Shown piece by piece: positions 58,473 through 64,000 of a stretch of DNA of 64,000 nt. The stretch is from NCBI RefSeq assembly GCF_003664255.1, contig NZ_RCCV01000001.1, positions 2,294,001-2,358,000 of the forward strand. Direction: 5' to 3'. Within the stretch, counting starts at the first letter, position 1; each line of letters begins with the position of its first letter. Origin of the DNA: Micromonospora sp. M71_S20. GTDB taxonomy: Bacteria > Actinomycetota > Actinomycetes > Mycobacteriales > Micromonosporaceae. Position numbers and translations under genes: made by a program. Below the pieces are notes generated by a model, which did no database searches, was not told the origin of the DNA, and was given only the letters and a program-made list of their open reading frames with translations.

Positions 58473-59852
58473 TCAGCTCTCCGCGGCGAGGAGCTGGTTG
58501 ACCTTGTCTTCGGCCGTCTTGAGCAGCGCGTCGATGTTCGCGTTCGGGTTGGTCAACACCCCGGACATCGCCGCGTCGAGCACCGCGTAGATCGCCTGCG
58601 CGTTACGCGGTTCGCCCTTGATCGGCACCGGGTTGGCCTCGAAGAGCGCGAAGTTCGCGGTGTCGACGTTCGCGTTCGCCTTGCGCAGCTCGAGCTCCTG
58701 CTTCTGCGCCTCGCTGCCGCCCGCGAAGAGCAGCGGCTGGGGCAGGCCGACCGGGTAGTTCTGCGGCTTGGCCCGGACGTAGTCGAACTGGCCCTTGCCG
58801 GGCGTCAGCTTCTGGTAGGCGATCCACTTCAGACCGGCCTTGACCTGCTCCGGAGAGAGGCCCTTCTTGAAGAAGTAGCCCTCGCCGCCACCGAGCGTCG
58901 CCTTCGCCGGGCCGTCCTGGCCGGGCAGCGGTGCCATCGCCCAGTCCTGGAACTTGCCCTGGAACTGGCTGACGATCGCCTGGGTGGCGTCCGGCGCGCC
59001 GATGAACATGCCCACCTTGCCCGCGGCGGCGTTGGTCAGCAGGTCGCCCCACTGGAGCAGCTGGCGGCTGCCCATGCTGTTGTCGCCGTACCGCATGTCC
59101 TTGAGGTTCTGCAGGACATGCTTGCCCATCGCGTTGTTGAAGTCGGCCTTCTTGCCGTCCTCGGTCAGCACCTGGCCGCCCTGCGAGTAGAGCAGGGAGG
59201 TGAAGTGCCAGCCGCCGGTGTTGCCGGCGCTGTACTCCGAGTAGCCGGCGATGCCGTTGCCGAGCGCGGAGATCTTCTTGGCCGCCGCCCGGACCTCGGG
59301 CCACGTCTTGGGCGGGTTGTTGACGTCGAGCCCCGCCTGCTGGAACAGGACCTTGTTGTAGACCAGGCCCATCGAGTAGTTCTTCGCCGGGACGGCGTAG
59401 AGCTTGCCGCCGTCGCTGAAGACCTCCTTGAGCGCCGGGTCGACGCTGTCCCAGGTGGGGACCGTGTCCTTGTTGGCGTACTCGGTGATGTCCATGACCT
59501 GGCCGGAGTCCAGCACCTGCTGGAGGTCGGTCATGTACCCGTAGAACAGGTCGGTCACGGTGCCGCCGGCCAGGCGGGCGGTGAAGTCCGGCGGGTTGTT
59601 GCACTGCTCGCCGACGCTCACGCTCTTGATGACGATGTCGGGGTTCTGCCGCTGGAATTCGGCGACGTCGTCGTTCCAGTTCTTCAACAGCTCTTTCTGG
59701 GAGCCGACCGGCTGGCAGTCGACGGTGACGGTGACCTTGCCGCCTGCGCTGCCTGTCGCGTCATCGCTCTTCGTCGAACAGGCCGCAAGGCTGAGCCCCA
59801 GGCCGGCCACGAGCGCCAACGCCGCAGTCTTCCGGTACTGCGGTACGGACAT
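58473..59852 (-). CDS. Sugar-binding lipoprotein of the ABC importer
   Basis: 459 residues. Signal peptide and lipobox LAAC (Cys about 23). Typical family 1 solute-binding segments: FQRQNPDIVIKSVSVGEQ, TDLFYGYMTDLQQVLDSGQVMDIT, LYAVPAKNYSMGLVYNKVLFQQAG, TWPEVRAAAKKI, and WAMAPLPGQDGPAKATLGGGEGYF. It binds oligosaccharide outside the membrane. The ATG at 59852 has GGGA eight bases ahead. It is the first gene of the operon, 607 bases from lacI. Confidence 0.93.
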   Translation of the reverse strand: MSVPQYRKTAALALVAGLGLSLAACSTKSDDATGSAGGKVTVTVDCQPVGSQKELLKNWNDDVAEFQRQNPDIVIKSVSVGEQCNNPPDFTARLAGGTVTDLFYGYMTDLQQVLDSGQVMDITEYANKDTVPTWDSVDPALKEVFSDGGKLYAVPAKNYSMGLVYNKVLFQQAGLDVNNPPKTWPEVRAAAKKISALGNGIAGYSEYSAGNTGGWHFTSLLYSQGGQVLTEDGKKADFNNAMGKHVLQNLKDMRYGDNSMGSRQLLQWGDLLTNAAAGKVGMFIGAPDATQAIVSQFQGKFQDWAMAPLPGQDGPAKATLGGGEGYFFKKGLSPEQVKAGLKWIAYQKLTPGKGQFDYVRAKPQNYPVGLPQPLLFAGGSEAQKQELELRKANANVDTANFALFEANPVPIKGEPRNAQAIYAVLDAAMSGVLTNPNANIDALLKTAEDKVNQLLAAES

Positions 59853-59953
59853 CTGTCCATCCCTTCGGGAACGGTGTCTCCATGACCTGCGCTGATGCCC
59901 GGTGGTCGTCACCGCGCCGATGCGCCGTCACTGATCTGCATCTGCTGAGCGAC

Positions 59954-59982
59954 CTGGCCCCGGGCAGCTGCGTCGGGGCCAG
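59954..59982. other. Hairpin near the transcription start of the sugar operon
   Basis: CTGGCCCCG (59954-59962) and CGGGGCCAG (59974-59982) form a 9-bp stem just downstream of the predicted start. It could be an operator dyad or an mRNA 5' stabiliser. Confidence 0.45.
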
Positions 59983-59996
59983 GTGTGAGTGGGGTC

Positions 59997-60026
59997 ACTG
60001 TAGCTAAGCGAACTTGTTCCAGCAAG
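59997..60026 (-). promoter_or_regulatory. Promoter and LacI-type operator of the sugar operon
   Basis: On the minus strand TTGCTG (60025-60020) and TACAGT (60002-59997) are 17 bp apart. CTTGTTCCAGCAAG (60013-60026) overlaps the -35 box; CTTG...CAAG dyads are typical of actinobacterial sugar LacI regulators. Transcription starts near 59990, leaving about 138 bases of leader. Confidence 0.7.
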
Positions 60027-60459
60027 GTATCGATCTAATAATGAAAAAACGGAACTTCATAGTCGACAGATTTTGACAGGAGCTTGGAAGTGGTCGAGTT
60101 GCGGCCTTCGCCCTGATTGGCACCCGGTCGGATCGAGCCCCGCTTCGCACCAGGAGCCGCCGGTGCCGCGATCGGCACTCGTGATCGGTTGACGCTCCGC
60201 CGGCTCCGCGCGGCCCTCCGCCCGGGCCGACGCCAACGGATCATGGGACGCGACGGCGGCGCCAGGGGCGCAGGCGGGCACGGCCTGGGACAGCGGCGCT
60301 GGGGGTCGCCGGCAACGACGAACCGGCCGCCGACCGCGAGCAGCGGTCGACGGCCGGAGCGTCGATGGGTGGCCGGAGCGTCGTCCGGTGGACAGGCGGG
60401 GTCCGTGGCCGGACCGTCAGCCGGCGGTCAGCGCGATGCGGTCGGGGCGGAAACGGGGG
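60027..60459. other. Gene-free stretch between lacI and the sugar operon
   Basis: About 430 bases with an AT-rich island near 60030-60060 and ordinary GC-rich DNA beyond it. I see no credible gene or strong hairpin apart from the promoter at its end. Confidence 0.6.
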
Positions 60460-61461
60460 TCAGCGACCGGGGGCGGGCGCGGTGGAGCCGCGTACGACCA
60501 GCTCGGGCTCGAACAGCAGCTCGTCGTGCAGCACGCCGGCGCCCTCGATCTGGGTGACCAGCAGGTCCACCGCGGCCTGCCCCATCGTCTCGATCGGCTG
60601 CCGCACGGTGGTCAACGGCGGGTCGGTGCAGGTCATGAACGCGGAGTCGTCGAAGCCCACCACCGACACGTCGGTCGGCACCACACGACCCAGCCGCCGG
60701 GCGGCCCGGATGGCGCCCAGGGCCAGCACGTCGCTGGCGCAGATGATGCCGGTCACGCCGCGCTCGACCAGCTTGGTCGCGGCGACCCGCGCCCCTTCCA
60801 TGGAGAAGCTGGAGCGCTCCACGTACGCCGTGTCGTCACCCCAGCCCGCCGCCTGGGCCATCGCGTCCAGCTTGCGCCGGGACGGCACGTGCCCCTCCGG
60901 GCCGAGCACCATCCCGATCCGGTCGTGCCCGAGCGAGCGCAGGTGCCCGTAGGCCTGCTCCACCGCCACCGCGTCGTCCGTGGAGACCCGGGGGAAGCCC
61001 AACTCGTCCACACCCGCGTTGACCAGCACCACCGGCAGGCCCCGGTCCGTCAGCCGGCGGTAGTGGTCGTGCCGGGCGTCGGCGAGCGCGTACGAACCAC
61101 CGGCGAAGATCACCCCGGAGACCTGGTGGTCGAGGAGCATCTCCACGTAGTCCATCTCGGAGACGCCGCCGATGGTGCGGGCGCAGAGCGCCGGGGTGAA
61201 GCCGCGTTGGGCGAGGGACCCGGTGACCACCTCGGCGAGCGCCGGGAAGATCGGGTTCTGCAACTCGGGCAGCACCAGCCCGACCAGCCGGGCACGCTCG
61301 CCGCGCAGCTTGGTCGGCCGCTCGTAGCCGAGCACGTCCAGCGCGGTCAGCACGGCCGTCCGGGTCGCCTCGGAGACCCCGTCCCGACCGTTGAGCACCC
61401 GGCTGACGGTGGCCTCGCTGACGCCCGCCTTCTTGGCAACTTCGGTCAACCGTTTCGTCAC
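60460..61461 (-). CDS. LacI-family regulator of the alpha-glucan operon
   Basis: 333 residues. The helix-turn-helix is LTEVAKKAGVSEATVSRVLNGRDGVSEATRTAV; the hinge helix and a periplasmic-binding-like sensor follow (VGLVLPELQNPIFPALAEVV, GVIFAGGS, VSVVGFDDSAFMTCTDPPLTTVRQP). It is upstream of and parallel to the operon it likely represses at CTTGTTCCAGCAAG. The inducer is probably a glucan oligosaccharide. Confidence 0.93.
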   Translation of the reverse strand: MTKRLTEVAKKAGVSEATVSRVLNGRDGVSEATRTAVLTALDVLGYERPTKLRGERARLVGLVLPELQNPIFPALAEVVTGSLAQRGFTPALCARTIGGVSEMDYVEMLLDHQVSGVIFAGGSYALADARHDHYRRLTDRGLPVVLVNAGVDELGFPRVSTDDAVAVEQAYGHLRSLGHDRIGMVLGPEGHVPSRRKLDAMAQAAGWGDDTAYVERSSFSMEGARVAATKLVERGVTGIICASDVLALGAIRAARRLGRVVPTDVSVVGFDDSAFMTCTDPPLTTVRQPIETMGQAAVDLLVTQIEGAGVLHDELLFEPELVVRGSTAPAPGR

Positions 61462-61572
61462 GGCCGCAATCGTACGTCACCTCGGTGAAAGAAATGGGCA
61501 GCCATCTGCCGGGCGATTGCGTTGCGCTGCCGCGCGCTGCCCGCATCCGGCATCCGACGTGCGGCCCGGCCG

Positions 61573-63030
61573 TCAGGACATGTCGCGCAGCGCGTCCTCG
61601 ATCGCCCGGTGGAAGGTCGGGTACGCGTAGATCATCTGCCGGAGGCGGGCGATCGGCACGGCCGCGTGCACCGCCACCGCCAGACCGGAGAGCACCTCGC
61701 CACCGGCCGGCCCCACCGAGGTCGCGCCGATCAGCACGCCCTGGTCGGCGTCCGCGACCAGCTTGACGAAGCCCTCGTTGCCGGCCTTGTGGATCCAGCC
61801 CCGGGCCGACGACGGCAACCGGGCGAGGCCGACCTGCACGTTGACGCCCCGCTCGCGGGCCTGCGACTCGGTGAGGCCGACCGCGCCGACCTCGGGATCG
61901 GTGAAGGTCACCCGGGGCAGCGCCCGGTAGTCGGCGCGCGGCACCGCACCGGCGGAGCCGCCCACGCCGGTGGCACCCGACGCCCCACCCGTCGCGTTCG
62001 CGGTGCCGCTGGGGTCGGGCCCGCCGTCGGCGCGTCGGGCGTGGGCGAGCAGGTCGGCGACGACGATCCCCGCCTGGTACATCGCGACGTGCGTGAACGC
62101 CCCCTCGCCGGTGACGTCGCCGACCGCCCAGATCCCCTCGGTGACGTGCAGCCGGTCGTCCACGGTCAGGTAGCGCCGGCCGGCGTCCACCCCGACGGTG
62201 TCCAGGCCCAGTTCGTCCAGGTGGGCCCGGCGGCCGGTCACCACCAGCAGCCGCTCGGCGGTGAACTCCGCCCCATCGGCGGCGTGCACGGTGAAGCCCC
62301 GCCCGTCGTGGCCCACCCGCTGCGCCCGCACCCCGGTGTGGATCTCCACCCCGTCGGCGCGCAGCGCGGCGGCGGCCACCTCGGACGCCTCGGGCTCCTC
62401 GACGGCGAGCACCCGGTCCAGGGCCTCGACCACGGTGACCCGGACCCCGAACCGGGCGAAGACCTGCGCCAGCTCCAGCCCGATCGCCCCGCCGCCCAGC
62501 ACCAGCAGCGACTCCGGCAGCTCCTCGACCTCGATCGCCTGCCGGTTGGTCCAGTACGGCGTGTCGGCCAGCCCGTCGACCGGCGGCACGGACGGTTTGG
62601 TGCCGGTGCCCAGCACGATCCCGTGCCGGGCGTGGAAGACCCGCTCGCCGACCCGGACCCGGCCGGGTCCGTCGAGCCGGGCGCTGCCCCGGACGAACCG
62701 CCCGCCCTTGCCGGTGAACCGCCGCACCGCGACCGTGTCGTCCCAGGTGTCGGTGGCCTCCTCGCGGATCCGCTTCGCCACCGGCGCCCAGTCGGGCCGG
62801 ACCTCGGCGGTGCCCGCGAGCCCGTCCACGCGGCGGGCCTCGGCGATCGCGTTGGCCGCGCGGATCATCATCTTGCTCGGCACGCACCCCCAGTACGGGC
62901 ACTCCCCGCCGACCAGGTCGCGCTCGACGCCGACGACGGTCAGCCCCGCCTCGGCGAGCCGCCCGGCCACCTCCTCGCCGCCGACCCCGAGCCCGACCAC
63001 GACCACGTCCACCAGTTCCGGATCCGCCAT
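61573..63030 (-). CDS. FAD-dependent pyridine nucleotide-disulfide oxidoreductase
   Basis: 485 residues. FAD motif VVVVGLGVGGEEVA, the redox disulfide in GGECPYWGCVPSK (Cys44 and Cys49), NAD motif LVLGGGAIGLELAQ, a second FAD motif IWAVGDVTGEGAFTHVA, and the C-terminal dimerisation domain ending YPTFHRAIEDAL. The family includes dihydrolipoamide dehydrogenase and mercuric reductase; the CPYWGC spacing belongs to a branch of unknown substrate. A Gly/Ala/Thr-rich insert of about 25 residues (TANATGGASGATGVGGSAG) interrupts the domain boundary near 345. ATG 63030. Confidence 0.9.
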   Translation of the reverse strand: MADPELVDVVVVGLGVGGEEVAGRLAEAGLTVVGVERDLVGGECPYWGCVPSKMMIRAANAIAEARRVDGLAGTAEVRPDWAPVAKRIREEATDTWDDTVAVRRFTGKGGRFVRGSARLDGPGRVRVGERVFHARHGIVLGTGTKPSVPPVDGLADTPYWTNRQAIEVEELPESLLVLGGGAIGLELAQVFARFGVRVTVVEALDRVLAVEEPEASEVAAAALRADGVEIHTGVRAQRVGHDGRGFTVHAADGAEFTAERLLVVTGRRAHLDELGLDTVGVDAGRRYLTVDDRLHVTEGIWAVGDVTGEGAFTHVAMYQAGIVVADLLAHARRADGGPDPSGTANATGGASGATGVGGSAGAVPRADYRALPRVTFTDPEVGAVGLTESQARERGVNVQVGLARLPSSARGWIHKAGNEGFVKLVADADQGVLIGATSVGPAGGEVLSGLAVAVHAAVPIARLRQMIYAYPTFHRAIEDALRDMS

Positions 63031-63122
63031 CCCGCCAGCATCGCGCACCGCCCGGCGGCCGGCCAGCGGGTCGACCCGGAAATCCGCTGCCCGCGGACGT
63101 CCCGGCCTCCTACCGTGGCCGG

Positions 63123-64000
63123 ATGCGCACCCGCTTCTCCGCCGTCCACGACTGCTTCACCGAACTGCTCGCCGAGGGCCGGGAGACCGGGGCCGGCCTG
63201 GCGATCTGGTACGACGGCGAGCCGGTGGTCGACGTCGTCGGCGGCGAGCGGTCACCGGGGCGGCCGTGGCTGCCGGACACGCTGGTGAACGTCTACTCCG
63301 TCGCCAAGCCGGTCGCCGCGCTCTGCCTGCTGGCGCTGGTCGACCGGGGCCGGCTCGACCTGGACGACCCCGTCGCCGATCACTGGCCCGGCTTCCGCGC
63401 CCCGGCCACCGTCCGCCAGGTGTTGACGCACACCGCCGGGCTGCCGGCCTTCCCGGTGCCCCGGCCGGCCGCCGCCGTCGCCGACTGGGACCTGCTCTGC
63501 GCCGACCTCGCCGCCGCCGAGCCCGAGTGGCCGCCGGGGTCCGTCGCGGGCGAGCACGCCTGGACGTACGGGCACCTGGTGGGCGAGCTGGTGCGGCGGG
63601 TCGACGGGCGGTCGGTGGGCCGCTTCCTGGCCGAGGAGATCGCCGGGCCGTGGCGGCTGGACCTCGGCTTCGGCCTCGGCGCGGCGGACCAGCGGCGCTG
63701 CGCCGACCTGCGGTACGGCGATCCTGGGTGGCCGGACCGGGTGGCGGGCGAGCCGGGTTCGCTCTGGGCGCGGGCGCTGGACAACCCGCCCGGTGGGCGG
63801 GACCTGTCGGTGGTGAACAGCTCGCTCTGGCGCGGCGCCGAGGTGCCGGCCGTCAACCTGCACTCGACGGCGGGCGCCCTGGCCCGCCTCTACGCGGGAC
63901 TGCTCGCCGGCGGCGTCCTCGACGGCGTACGGCTGTTCGGCCGGGAACTGGTGGCCGAGGCGACCCGGGTCCAGTACGACGGCGACGACCTGCTGCTCGG
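63123..64000 (+). CDS. Beta-lactamase-fold serine hydrolase (3' end cut by window)
   Basis: At least 292 residues, no stop before the edge. SVAK (about residue 59-62) is the SxxK catalytic motif; the second motif Tyr lies in WTYGHLVGEL. VRQVLTHTAGLPAF is the strand usual for class C beta-lactamase/esterase EstB types. No signal peptide, so probably a cytoplasmic esterase rather than a penicillin-binding protein. The third motif is not reached. ATG 63123. Confidence 0.9.
   Translation, partial: MRTRFSAVHDCFTELLAEGRETGAGLAIWYDGEPVVDVVGGERSPGRPWLPDTLVNVYSVAKPVAALCLLALVDRGRLDLDDPVADHWPGFRAPATVRQVLTHTAGLPAFPVPRPAAAVADWDLLCADLAAAEPEWPPGSVAGEHAWTYGHLVGELVRRVDGRSVGRFLAEEIAGPWRLDLGFGLGAADQRRCADLRYGDPGWPDRVAGEPGSLWARALDNPPGGRDLSVVNSSLWRGAEVPAVNLHSTAGALARLYAGLLAGGVLDGVRLFGRELVAEATRVQYDGDDLLL

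Overview
The window is about 72-75% GC by eye, uses many GTG and TTG starts, and packs genes with 1-11 nt overlaps. It carries family combinations typical of filamentous actinomycetes: XRE plus DUF397 pairs, an Eis-like acetyltransferase, GntR/PadR/TetR/LacI regulators, and sugar ABC importers lacking their own ATPase. I read it as chromosome of a Micromonospora-like member of the Micromonosporaceae; the genus is an inference from gene content. Apart from small accessory patches it looks like ordinary chromosome. I see no transposase, integrase, phage or CRISPR array.

Layout. 1-1.7 kb: stressosome-type RsbS/RsbR proteins and a divergent anti-anti-sigma factor. 1.7-10.8 kb: transport and signalling units (MFS exporter with GntR regulator, MscL, BenE-type permease with XRE-cupin regulator, LuxR-type ATPase regulator, PP2C phosphatase, and a PadR-controlled ABC exporter whose ATPase carries an extra N-terminal helical domain). 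10.9-17.5 kb: Eis-like acetyltransferase, epimerase, small proteins, a secreted M23 peptidase and an XRE/DUF397 pair. 17.6-21.3 kb: tRNA-Lys, a YefM/YoeB toxin-antitoxin pair, a small orphan gene, and argS preceded by a short arginine-rich leader peptide and alternative hairpins, which together look like an attenuator. 21.3-32.8 kb: oxidoreductase/TetR and SDR/TetR pairs with clear twin operators, a SulP transporter overlapping a MerR regulator, a GH65 enzyme and a PAP2 phosphatase.

32.8-43.8 kb: a complete actinobacterial Tad/Flp pilus locus. It has a prepilin peptidase on the minus strand, then a long plus-strand run of lipoprotein, secreted protein, CpaB, CpaE/TadZ, TadA, TadB, TadC, Flp pilin, two TadE-like proteins, a TadG-like protein and a LysM membrane protein. 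A structured leader precedes the run.

44-47.7 kb: bluB (lower ligand of vitamin B12) behind a cobalamin riboswitch, a Rieske protein downstream, an EamA exporter and an enoyl-CoA hydratase. 47.8-61.5 kb: an alpha-glucan utilisation locus on the minus strand with a LacI regulator, binding protein, two permeases, a GH13 alpha-glucosidase and two very large secreted proteins. Both large proteins carry the three-aspartate pattern of GH87 alpha-1,3-glucanases but have opposite domain order. The logic is secreted depolymerases releasing oligosaccharides, an importer taking them up, and a cytoplasmic glucosidase finishing, with the LacI protein probably acting at a promoter near 60.0 kb. 61.5-64 kb: a flavin disulfide oxidoreductase and the start of a beta-lactamase-fold hydrolase cut by the window edge.
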